A stretch of 64,000 bases of DNA from an uncultured Lachnospiraceae bacterium (GTDB lineage: Bacteria > Bacillota > Clostridia > Lachnospirales > Lachnospiraceae). Below, piece by piece: positions 34,754 through 42,011 of the stretch (within the stretch, counting starts at the first letter, position 1; the number at the start of each line of letters is the position of its first letter). The translations under genes and the position numbers were made by a program. The notes beneath the pieces were generated by a model that did no database searches, was not told the origin of the DNA, and saw nothing but the letters and a program-made list of their open reading frames with translations. Where the stretch lies: NCBI GenBank assembly GCA_934438085.1, contig CAKSBC010000002.1, forward strand, positions 1-64,000, written 5' to 3'.

Positions 34754-35023
34754 ATGGAAACAGTTTTAAAGATCGATAAAAAGGATAATCTTGTCACCTG
34801 TCTCAGAGCGGTAAAAAAAGGCGAGACTATAACAGTTGACGGTAAAAACATTACCGTAAATCAGGATGTGCCGCAGTTCCACAAGATCGCTGTGGAGAAT
34901 ATTGCAAAGGGAGAGACCTGCTATAAGTATGGACAGGTTATAGGTAAGGCCCTTTGTGACATCAAAGAAGGGGACTATGTACATGTGCACAACATTATCA
35001 GTGCCAAGGATTTTACAGCTTGA
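34754..35023 (+). CDS. UxaA-type dehydratase, small SAF-domain subunit
   Basis: An 89-residue SAF-domain protein like the N-terminal part of altronate dehydratase UxaA or the SuyA subunit of sulfolactate lyase. HKIAVENIAKGETCYKYGQVIG is the diagnostic stretch and includes the His implicated in the active site. The ATG at 34754 fits AAGGAG better than the one at 34751. The large subunit follows 18 bases later. Both are under the sigma-54 promoter. The substrate (a sugar acid or a sulfo/hydroxy acid) cannot be told from sequence alone. Confidence 0.85.
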   Translation: METVLKIDKKDNLVTCLRAVKKGETITVDGKNITVNQDVPQFHKIAVENIAKGETCYKYGQVIGKALCDIKEGDYVHVHNIISAKDFTA

Positions 35024-35041
35024 TCTCGGGAGGCGGACAAT

Positions 35042-36205
35042 ATGAAGATAAAAGGATATAAGAGAGAAAACGGAAGATACGGAATCAGAAACTATCTTCT
35101 TATTTTACCTGCGTCGGTTTGTGCAAGTGATACTGCCGCACGTATAGCTTCTATGGTTGACGGAGCGGTTGCGATACCTAATCAACACGGCTGCTGTCAG
35201 ATAGGTGAGGATTACCTCAATACAGTTCGTACACTTGTAGGCTTTGCAAAGAATCCTAATGTGGGAGCCTGTCTTATCGTAGGACTCGGATGTGAAGGAA
35301 TCCAGGCAAATGTCTTAAAGGAGCAGATCGCAGAGAGTGGAAAGCCTGTTGAATCAATAATCATACAGGAAGAGGGCGGCACTATAAAGACTATTGCCAA
35401 GGGAACTCAGATAGCAGCAGCTATGGCAAGAGAATTAGGAAAGCAGAACAAGGTTGAGTTTGATATCAGCGAGATCGTTCTCGGACTTGAGTGCGGAGGA
35501 AGCGACCCTACCAGCGGACTTGCATCAAACCCTACTATCGGCGTAGCTTCAGACAAGCTTGTTGAGCTTGGCGGCAGCAGCATTTTAAGTGAGACAACGG
35601 AGGTTATCGGAGCAGAGCATCTTATAGCTGCAAGATTCAAGGATCCTAAAGACAGTGAAGTATTCCTTGAGATGGTTAAGGCTGTTGAAGCTCATTCTGC
35701 AGCATCAGGCAATGACTTAAGAGAAGGACAGCCTACACCTGGTAATAAGGAAGGCGGACTTACTACAATCGAGGAGAAGTCTCTCGGATGCATGCATAAG
35801 GCAGGACACAGCGAGTTTACAGGAGTTCTTAAGTATGCAGAGGAGATACCTGCCGATAAGAAGGGACTTTATTTCATGGATTCACCGGGACAGGACATTG
35901 ATTCCATAACCGGAATGGTGGCAAGCGGAGCTCAGGTAATTGTATTCTCAACAGGAAGAGGAACACCTACAGGAAGCCCAATTGCACCTGTTATCAAGAT
36001 AACCGGAAATACAGGCACATATAACAATATGATAGATAATATAGATATCAATGCCGGAAAGATCATTACTGAGGGCGTAAGCCTTCCTGATATGGGAGAA
36101 GAGCTTTTTGATCTTATGGTAAAAGTCTGCAACGGTGAACAGACAAAGGCTGAGTCACTGGGACACAGAGAATTTGGTATCTACAAGATAGGTTATACCT
36201 ATTAA
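35042..36205 (+). CDS. UxaA/GarD-type dehydratase, large subunit
   Basis: A 387-residue protein of the altronate/galactarate dehydratase C-terminal family. Signatures: YGIRNYLLILPASVCASDTA, NQHGCCQIG, GLGCEGIQ, GLECGGSDPTSGLASNPTIG and STGRGTPTGSPIAPVIKITGN. Conserved Cys residues probably hold an iron centre. Split large and small subunits occur in SuyAB-type sulfolactate lyases and in some altronate dehydratases. GGGAGG precedes the ATG. Sigma-54 control by a ligand-sensing PrpR-type activator suggests a catabolic pathway induced by its substrate. Confidence 0.88.
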   Translation: MKIKGYKRENGRYGIRNYLLILPASVCASDTAARIASMVDGAVAIPNQHGCCQIGEDYLNTVRTLVGFAKNPNVGACLIVGLGCEGIQANVLKEQIAESGKPVESIIIQEEGGTIKTIAKGTQIAAAMARELGKQNKVEFDISEIVLGLECGGSDPTSGLASNPTIGVASDKLVELGGSSILSETTEVIGAEHLIAARFKDPKDSEVFLEMVKAVEAHSAASGNDLREGQPTPGNKEGGLTTIEEKSLGCMHKAGHSEFTGVLKYAEEIPADKKGLYFMDSPGQDIDSITGMVASGAQVIVFSTGRGTPTGSPIAPVIKITGNTGTYNNMIDNIDINAGKIITEGVSLPDMGEELFDLMVKVCNGEQTKAESLGHREFGIYKIGYTY

Positions 36206-36281
36206 TAACATTACAAGACACGGTTAAAGAGCAAAATTCAGGCTCCAAGCCGGCCTTTCATACACTCCATTTCTACGAAGA

Positions 36282-36312
36282 GATCCGTATCTGAAATAGA
36301 TGCGGATTTTTT
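36282..36312 (+). terminator. Intrinsic terminator of the dehydratase operon
   Basis: GATCCGTATCT (36282-36292) pairs with AGATGCGGATT (36298-36308) with one wobble, followed by T. Confidence 0.75.
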
Positions 36313-36456
36313 CATGGATATTAACTTAAGTTATATACAAGCAGAGGATATTTCGTTATATAATCTGCAGTAGAATAGAATAAAGTCAAAGTTGTCGGAT
36401 GAGCCTTATAGAGCATTGTCAGATAATAGGTTAAGGGTACTGAATCGGAGGTATAA

Positions 36457-36996
36457 ATGATACTTGATGCAAAAAAGACTATAGCAGTTGCGGTTGACTA
36501 TCAGGAAAGACTTGTTCCCGCCATAGAAAATAAAGAGGAGCTTATGGAAAATTCCGCAAGATTCCTTACAGGACTAAAAATACTTAATATTCCTACATAT
36601 ATAACACAGCAGTATACCAAGGGACTCGGAATGACTGTCGCTCAAATAACAGAAGCAATAGGAAGTGATGAGTATGTTGAAAAAATAAGCTTTGGTGCAG
36701 CTTCAGAGCTTATAAAGGTCATTCCTTCACCGGAAGAAAAACCTTATGTTTTAATATGCGGTATCGAAAGCCATATATGTGTACTGCAGACTCTTTTAGG
36801 GCTTAAGGCAGCAGGATATACGCCTGTGCTTGTGACAGATTGTGCAGGAAGCCGTAAAAAGAAGGATTTTGATATGGCGCTTGAGAGAGCAAAGCAGGAA
36901 GGCATCATACTTGCAACCTATGAATCCGTACTTTTTGAGCTTTTACATGAAGCCGGAACAGATATGTTCAGACAGATAAGCAAACTTGTAAAGTAA
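36457..36996 (+). CDS. Isochorismatase-like cysteine hydrolase (YcaC type)
   Basis: A 179-residue alpha/beta hydrolase. The catalytic Asp is in AVAVDYQERL, the cis-peptide and nucleophile region is ICGIESHICVLQTLLGL (Cys near 108), and a Lys is expected in the central region around EKISFGA. Similar proteins (YcaC) hydrolyse small amides of unknown identity. GGAGG precedes the ATG. It is followed 76 bases later by an aldo/keto reductase. Confidence 0.85.
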   Translation: MILDAKKTIAVAVDYQERLVPAIENKEELMENSARFLTGLKILNIPTYITQQYTKGLGMTVAQITEAIGSDEYVEKISFGAASELIKVIPSPEEKPYVLICGIESHICVLQTLLGLKAAGYTPVLVTDCAGSRKKKDFDMALERAKQEGIILATYESVLFELLHEAGTDMFRQISKLVK

Positions 36997-37072
36997 ATAC
37001 CATATAGAGCCTGAGATACATTTGAATGTTCAAATCAGATATTAATAAGTGATTCTTTAAGGGGAAATAAAC

Positions 37073-38215
37073 ATGGAAGACATTATAAAGACAGATAAAA
37101 GATTCGGCTTTGGTCTCATGAGACTGCCACTTACAAACCCAAATGATGAAGGAAGCATAGACATCGAGCAGATGAAGCAGATGGTGGATATGTTTATTGC
37201 AAACGGATTTACATATTTCGATACAGCATACATGTATTGCAAGTATAAAAGTGAATCAGCTGTCAAGGAGGCATTGACCTCAAGATACCCGCGAGACAGC
37301 TACACCTTGACAACAAAGCTGCATGCGAACTATATAAAAACCAAGGATGATCCCGATAAGATATTTAATGAACAGCTTGAAAAGACAGGTGTTGATTTCT
37401 TTGATTACTATCTTATCCACAATATAGGAAGAGATCACTATAAGAAATTCACAGAGCTTGATTGCTTCGAATGGCTTAAGGCAAAGAAGGCAGCCGGACT
37501 TGTAAAGCATATAGGCTTCTCCTTCCATGATTCAGCCGATGTCCTGGACAAGGTGCTTTTAGAGCATCCTGAAATGGAATTTGTACAGATTCAGCTTAAT
37601 TATCTTGATTGGGATTCATTAAGCATACAGTCATCTAAATGCTTAGAGGTCTGTCGAAAGTACAATAAGCCTGTATTTGTAATGGAGCCGTTAAAGGGCG
37701 GAGTATTAGTAAAGAATGTTCCGGAAAAGGCTAAAGAGATATTCCGCAGTGTAAGACCTGATATGAGCATACCTTCATGGGGTTACCGTTTTGCAGCAAG
37801 TCAGGATGGAGTAAGACTTGTTTTAAGCGGTATGAGCAGCCTTGAGCAGATGAAGGAAAATATCAGTTTCATGAAGGATTTTGAACCTTTATCAGAAAAG
37901 GAAGAAGCTGCGGTCAAGGAAGCTGTTGACATTATCAATGATTCGATAGCTGTGCCGTGTACCGGCTGCTCCTACTGTACACCGGGCTGCCCTAAGAATA
38001 TACCGATCCCGAAATACTTCTCACTTTATAATGCGGAGATGCTTGAGCTGGAAGAAAAGAAATGGACAGCACAGCAGCATTTTTACGGCAGATTATCTCA
38101 GGAATTTGGAAGAGCCGGAGACTGCATAGGCTGCGGACAGTGTGAGCGTATATGCCCGCAGTACATACATATCATAGACATGCTTAAAAAGGTATCGGCA
38201 CGCTTTGATGCCTGA
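37073..38215 (+). CDS. Aldo/keto reductase with C-terminal 4Fe-4S domain
   Basis: A 380-residue fusion. Residues 1-270 form the AKR TIM barrel: FGFGLMRLPLTNPNDEG, FDTAYMY (catalytic Asp and Tyr), and HNIGRDHYKKF. Residues about 300-370 hold two iron-sulfur clusters, CTGCSYCTPGCPKNIPI and CIGCGQCERICPQ. This architecture is common in strict anaerobes and suggests electron exchange with ferredoxin rather than NADPH alone. AAGGGG precedes the ATG. Substrate unknown. Confidence 0.9.
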   Translation: MEDIIKTDKRFGFGLMRLPLTNPNDEGSIDIEQMKQMVDMFIANGFTYFDTAYMYCKYKSESAVKEALTSRYPRDSYTLTTKLHANYIKTKDDPDKIFNEQLEKTGVDFFDYYLIHNIGRDHYKKFTELDCFEWLKAKKAAGLVKHIGFSFHDSADVLDKVLLEHPEMEFVQIQLNYLDWDSLSIQSSKCLEVCRKYNKPVFVMEPLKGGVLVKNVPEKAKEIFRSVRPDMSIPSWGYRFAASQDGVRLVLSGMSSLEQMKENISFMKDFEPLSEKEEAAVKEAVDIINDSIAVPCTGCSYCTPGCPKNIPIPKYFSLYNAEMLELEEKKWTAQQHFYGRLSQEFGRAGDCIGCGQCERICPQYIHIIDMLKKVSARFDA

Positions 38216-38232
38216 CAAGAGTAGTGTATAAT
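38205..38232 (+). promoter_or_regulatory. Promoter of the thioesterase gene
   Basis: TTGATG (38205-38210), 16 bases, TATAAT (38227-38232). The -35 lies in the last codons of the reductase gene. Confidence 0.6.
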
Positions 38233-38274
38233 GAGCTGTGATCAAAGAGAAGGAATCAAAAAAGGAAACATAGA

Positions 38275-38700
38275 GTGGATATAAACAAAGAAGAACTTGA
38301 TAAAAAAATAAAAGAATTCCTGAATGTAAGAAATACAGGCGGAGACTTCGCTCGTGAGAACGGCATGATAGTAACAAAAGCAGAGGGCGGCTGTGCCATA
38401 GTTGAAATGGATGTCGAGAAAAGACACCTTAATCCGATAGGTTCAATACACGGCGGCTGCATCTTCACATTGGCTGATTCGGCATCAGGAACAGCAGTAT
38501 ATTCAATGGAGGGCTGCCGTTCAACATCAATAGATGCAAACATACACTACTTAAGACCCGGAATCGGAAAAACACACATATACGCCGAAGCACACGTCAT
38601 AAAAAAAGGCAAAAACGTAGTCGTCACAGAAGTAACAGTAAAAGACCAGGATGACAACGAATTAGCAATGGGAATATACACAAACATGATCCTGCATTGA
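38275..38700 (+). CDS. PaaI-family hotdog thioesterase
   Basis: A 141-residue hotdog-fold protein. The active-site region is HLNPIGSIHGGCIFTLADSASGTA, with the HGG motif and a following acidic residue typical of PaaI/COG2050 enzymes; the ending RPGIGKTHIYAEAHVIKKG is also typical. It should hydrolyse an acyl- or aryl-CoA. It starts with GTG preceded by AAGGA; no ATG fits. Codons near the 3' end become A-rich (strings of AAA and ACA). A large structured element follows directly. Confidence 0.87.
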   Translation: MDINKEELDKKIKEFLNVRNTGGDFARENGMIVTKAEGGCAIVEMDVEKRHLNPIGSIHGGCIFTLADSASGTAVYSMEGCRSTSIDANIHYLRPGIGKTHIYAEAHVIKKGKNVVVTEVTVKDQDDNELAMGIYTNMILH

Positions 38701-38832
38701 GCAGTGCTCAGATTGGAAGAAATGCGTCTCTGACTGTTTACAGTCAAGGACGCATTTCTTTCAAGATGAATAGGGCGAAAGCCCTCAGTTTCAAAAGAGC
38801 GAAGCGCTTTTGAAACTTGGCACTGCTTTTTT
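38701..38832. other. Multi-branched inverted-repeat element between convergent genes
   Basis: GCAGTGC (38701-38707) pairs with GCACTGC (38820-38826), followed by TTTTTT. Inside are three further perfect hairpins: AGAAATGCGTC/GACGCATTTCT (38718-38759, with a nested TGACTG/CAGTCA), AGGGC-GAAA-GCCCT (38772-38785, a GNRA tetraloop) and GTTTCAAAAG/CTTTTGAAAC (38788-38816). Together they fold as a four-way junction. The outer stem plus T-run may act as a terminator, but one terminator would not need this much structure. Confidence 0.6.
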
Positions 38833-38836
38833 CTTC

Positions 38837-39421
38837 TTACAGGAAGCTTGATATAAGGATTTCCAAACCTATAAAAATAAGTATCACACCACCAAGTATA
38901 CTTGCCTTTCCGGCGAGCTTTGTCCCGGCTTTTTTCCCTATATGCAGTCCGCCGAAGCATATGATAAATGTTACAATTCCAATAAGAAGACAGGCAAAGG
39001 TTGCTTCCACAAATTTATAATTTGATATAGTAAATCCTACAGACAGCGCATCTATTGAAGTAGCCACACCCTGTACTAAAAGATCTTTAAAGCTTACTGC
39101 CGGCTTTTCATCTTCATTTTCCTTATTTTTAATTCCTTCATACAGCATCTTTCCGCCGATGTATGAAAGCAAGATTAGAGCTATCCACGGAATGAATTTT
39201 CTGAATACTTCAAACAGATTTGCAACTGCAGAAACGCATATCCATCCGATAAGAGGCATTATAAATTGAAATACAGCAAATACTCCTGCAACAAGGCACA
39301 TTCTGCGAGTCTTCATTTTTGATTCGTTAAGCCCGTTTGCAAGTGATACTGAAAATGCATCCATAGCCAGACCTACACCAAGAATGATATTTGTGATAAA
39401 AAAAGAAATTCCTAAGTTCAT
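38837..39421 (-). CDS. mntP: Manganese efflux pump MntP
   Basis: A 194-residue membrane protein with six predicted membrane segments. The two family repeats appear as AMDAFSVSLANG near the start and SIDALSVGFTI in the middle, each with the Asp that binds the metal. It exports manganese when the ion is in excess. A yybP-ykoY riboswitch and terminator precede it, which is the classic control of this gene. AGGAG precedes the ATG. Confidence 0.94.
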   Translation of the reverse strand: MNLGISFFITNIILGVGLAMDAFSVSLANGLNESKMKTRRMCLVAGVFAVFQFIMPLIGWICVSAVANLFEVFRKFIPWIALILLSYIGGKMLYEGIKNKENEDEKPAVSFKDLLVQGVATSIDALSVGFTISNYKFVEATFACLLIGIVTFIICFGGLHIGKKAGTKLAGKASILGGVILIFIGLEILISSFL

Positions 39422-39443
39422 ATTTTCTCCTGTTTTATGACAT

Positions 39444-39476
39444 AAAAAATCCCAAGTACAGCAAACTATACTTGGG
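39444..39476 (-). terminator. Expression-platform terminator of the mntP riboswitch
   Basis: Minus-strand CCCAAGTA (39469-39476) pairs with TACTTGGG (39451-39458), then ATTTTTT. It stops about 20 bases before the mntP ATG, so manganese binding upstream must disrupt it to allow expression. Confidence 0.85.
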
Positions 39477-39487
39477 CATATATCGAG

Positions 39488-39601
39488 AAAATATAGACTT
39501 CATGCGTAGTTTTGCTATACATGAGTCTCGCAATTTAAAGCAAGCCAGACCTAAGGTCAGTATGTTGACTTGCTGCGTTATACGCATGCTACTCCCTCAT
39601 A
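39488..39601 (-). promoter_or_regulatory. yybP-ykoY manganese riboswitch
   Basis: The minus strand begins GAGGGAGTAGC, the family hallmark, then the paired arms GCATGCGT/ACGC, GCAAG...CTTGC enclosing ACCTTAGGT, and closes near GCGAGACTC. These agree with the yybP-ykoY layout (GGGGAGUAG at the 5' end, conserved L1/L3 loops). Followed by a terminator and mntP, a known target gene. Confidence 0.85.
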
Positions 39602-39619
39602 GGATATTTCAATGATGAC

Positions 39620-39648
39620 ACTTTAACATCTAAGTTTTTTCTTGTCAA
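39620..39648 (-). promoter_or_regulatory. Promoter of the mntP riboswitch transcript
   Basis: Minus-strand TTGACA (39643-39648), 17 bases, TAAAGT (39620-39625), about 20 bases ahead of the riboswitch. Confidence 0.7.
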
Positions 39649-39704
39649 ATATAATCATTCAATATGGTGTATTCTTTTATACTCAACATTTAAGCATTAA
39701 TACC

Positions 39705-40427
39705 TCAGAATCCGTTCTTAAGACTGAGATAAAGTCCGGCATCGGCAATAGCCTTATAAGGATATACATAAAATACACCGGCGATGCCGCAGGTAAAGGC
39801 TCCTAAAATATACCAGCCGATAAATGAAAGATCATATATGAATACTTCCATTTTATGTCCGTTCATCATTTCTATTGAAGTATTAAAGGCTGTAGCCATA
39901 TCCGCAGAAGGATCCTCTGCAAGAATGTATGGTATCATTCGGTAGCTATAGCTCTTTATGATACCCGGTATAACAAAGAGCATAGTCCACAGGCAAAGGA
40001 ACAGATCTCTGAAAAAAAGGATCTTCACCTGATTGAAATAGCTGTAGCTGTAAGGTGAGGCTATGATACCTATAGGAGGCACGCTGTCATATACATTAAT
40101 GAAGAATTTACGGCAGCCTATCTCCAAAGGCTTCAAAAGGAATATTCTGACAGCAATGCTTATCAGAATGAATAGTCCTGCAAAACCTGCAATTAGAGGA
40201 AGCATTTCGTTAGGAAGCTCTGAAATAACTGACGATATGTCCGCGCCGGCAGCAATAGCGGCATCAGAAGCTGATGAGGCAGAAACATTGCCTCCGGAAG
40301 TATTGCCGGATCTTGCTGTAAAACCATACATTGAAAGAGTAAGGACGAGTGATACGGCAACACATTTAAAATAGCAGGTATTTAGTATCTGCTTTGCAAT
40401 TCTTTTGATTTCGATAGTATTTAGCAT
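39705..40427 (-). CDS. DUF975 integral membrane protein
   Basis: A 240-residue membrane protein with about five hydrophobic segments. The central GCRKFFINVYDSVPPIG and FLCLWTMLFVIPGIIKSYSYRMIPYILAEDP are characteristic of DUF975; the Pro-Gly-rich turn is strongly conserved in Firmicutes. Function unknown. AGGAGG precedes the ATG and a sigma-A promoter lies upstream. Confidence 0.85.
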   Translation of the reverse strand: MLNTIEIKRIAKQILNTCYFKCVAVSLVLTLSMYGFTARSGNTSGGNVSASSASDAAIAAGADISSVISELPNEMLPLIAGFAGLFILISIAVRIFLLKPLEIGCRKFFINVYDSVPPIGIIASPYSYSYFNQVKILFFRDLFLCLWTMLFVIPGIIKSYSYRMIPYILAEDPSADMATAFNTSIEMMNGHKMEVFIYDLSFIGWYILGAFTCGIAGVFYVYPYKAIADAGLYLSLKNGF

Positions 40428-40469
40428 ATAAATTCCTCCTTAAACAAAGTGAACCTTAAGGTGAAGATG

Positions 40470-40498
40470 AGTAAAATATCTGTGTAAAAAGCTGTCAA
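40470..40498 (-). promoter_or_regulatory. Promoter of the DUF975 gene
   Basis: Minus-strand TTGACA (40493-40498), 17 bases, TTTACT (40470-40475). In the rest of the 40.5-40.78 kb divergent gap I see an ATTTGC-GTCT-GCAAAT hairpin (40551-40566), the dyad ATTATTCAG/CTGAATAAT (40660-40668 and 40705-40713) and a lone TATAAT at 40729, which may serve the next gene. Confidence 0.55.
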
Positions 40499-40778
40499 TG
40501 CATAAGTTTATGAGCATAAAACTACTTATTTATACAGTTCATAACATGAATTTGCGTCTGCAAATCACAGTAACCATAGTATAATATGGATTATAATGTT
40601 TATTAAATATAATTACAATTCCAGGAGGCTTTTCAATAAATCGAAGATCGATTTCATGAATTATTCAGAAGTTTACAATAATCTGTGAAATCAAACTGCG
40701 AGTCCTGAATAATGGACAGCTAAACCGATATAATCCTAAGTAAGAAAAATGATGATTCTTCTGAAAGGGGTTATAGAT

Positions 40779-41066
40779 ATGAAAAAGATATGTATTAAGG
40801 GTCTTGCGGCAGTTATGGGAGCGGTTTTTATTATTTCGGCATGCTTTCTGGATACGGATCTCACACCGCTTCCTATTATTATATGCATTATCAGCGGAAT
40901 ATTCACAGCGCTTTACGGCTATGCAAACGGTTGGTGCTGCGCTGATGATACGGAAGATAACAGGATATCGAACAGGATGAAAGGGAACTCTGTAAATGAC
41001 AGAGATGGAGCCGATATTATTGTATTCAGAAAATCTTCCGTAAGCAGCAGACTTTTGGATGCATGA
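40779..41066 (+). CDS. Small exported or membrane protein, unknown
   Basis: A 95-residue protein. Residues 1-50 hold two hydrophobic segments (ICIKGLAAVMGAVFIISACF, then LPIIICIISGIFTALYGYA); a Cys follows ISA, so a lipobox is conceivable but not classical. The remaining tail is polar and charged. GAAAGGGG precedes the ATG. No family recognised. Confidence 0.55.
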   Translation: MKKICIKGLAAVMGAVFIISACFLDTDLTPLPIIICIISGIFTALYGYANGWCCADDTEDNRISNRMKGNSVNDRDGADIIVFRKSSVSSRLLDA

Positions 41067-41195
41067 GCTGCCGGCAGAGTCATAAGATTTGACAGAAATG
41101 GCTGATCATTAATGTCAGAGCCTTAAAGCATATGCAGGATCAAAAGAGCCGATCAATAAAAAGAATATGACTTTATAATATGAGGAACATATACC

Positions 41196-41840
41196 ATGAA
41201 TAATGATAACAGTCTCATTGAAATGATAAGCAACGAATTTTCAAATCACAGATTTGAACGTATTATGCCGCTTAAAGCCATAAAGGCATCAGTGCTTATG
41301 CCGCTTGTAAAAAAAGACGGAGAGCTGTCATTGCTTTTTGAGGTGCGATCAAGAAAGATAGATCAGGGCGGTGAGATATGCTTTCCGGGAGGAAGGATAG
41401 AAACCGGAGAAAACCCTGCCGATGCAGCGCTGAGAGAAACTAAGGAAGAGCTTTGCCTTGAAGACGGCAAAGCAAATATCATTGCACCTATGTTTAAAAT
41501 GATAGGCCCTGCAGGTGCGGATGTCTTTGCGTATCTTGGTCGTATAGATGAGTATGAAGGTACATATTCCGAGGCTGAGGTGGCGAGTGTATTCAGCATA
41601 TCCATAAAAGAACTGATGAAGATAGAGCCGAAGGTAAGCGATACAGTATTTGTGCAGACGCCGCAGGAAGGTTTTCATTATGAGCTTATTCCGAATGGAA
41701 GAGATTATCCGTGGGCTGATATCAAAAAGCGCTATTTCTTTTATGAAACAGAATTCGGAGTTATTTGGGGTATGACCGGAGAGCTGCTTCATAAGCTGCT
41801 TGAGTCATTTTCAGCCGCAGGCATAGAGGCATATATATAA
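41196..41840 (+). CDS. Nudix hydrolase, CoA pyrophosphatase type
   Basis: A 214-residue protein. The Nudix box GGRIETGENPADAALRETKEEL (about 66-87) has the catalytic R-E-x-x-E-E, but the Gly of the final E-x-G position is Cys (KEELC). The preceding SRKIDQGGEICFPGG is the UPF0035 motif of CoA pyrophosphatases (NudL/YeaB type), which split CoA into phosphopantetheine and 3',5'-ADP. GAGGAA precedes the ATG. Confidence 0.87.
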   Translation: MNNDNSLIEMISNEFSNHRFERIMPLKAIKASVLMPLVKKDGELSLLFEVRSRKIDQGGEICFPGGRIETGENPADAALRETKEELCLEDGKANIIAPMFKMIGPAGADVFAYLGRIDEYEGTYSEAEVASVFSISIKELMKIEPKVSDTVFVQTPQEGFHYELIPNGRDYPWADIKKRYFFYETEFGVIWGMTGELLHKLLESFSAAGIEAYI

Positions 41841-41943
41841 ATTTTCAAAAAGTTCATTATTTTTAAATAATATATAATTCTATTGTAAGGATAGTTTATT
41901 GAATTTAAACTTGCCTTTTATTAGACTTTTCATGTATTTGAGA

Positions 41944-41972
41944 TTGAAGTTCGTGTGAGCAGGTCGTATAAT
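41944..41972 (+). promoter_or_regulatory. Promoter of the LCP gene
   Basis: TTGAAG (41944-41949), 17 bases, TATAAT (41967-41972). A second weaker candidate is TTGAAT (41899) with TAGACT (41922). Confidence 0.65.
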
Positions 41973-42011
41973 GCTCATCTTAGGAATATGTTAGATAAAA
42001 AGGCATAGGAT

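Noticed and set aside
38701..38832. CRISPR or REP-like array
   Set aside because: The helices differ in sequence and are not regularly repeated; only one copy of each is present.
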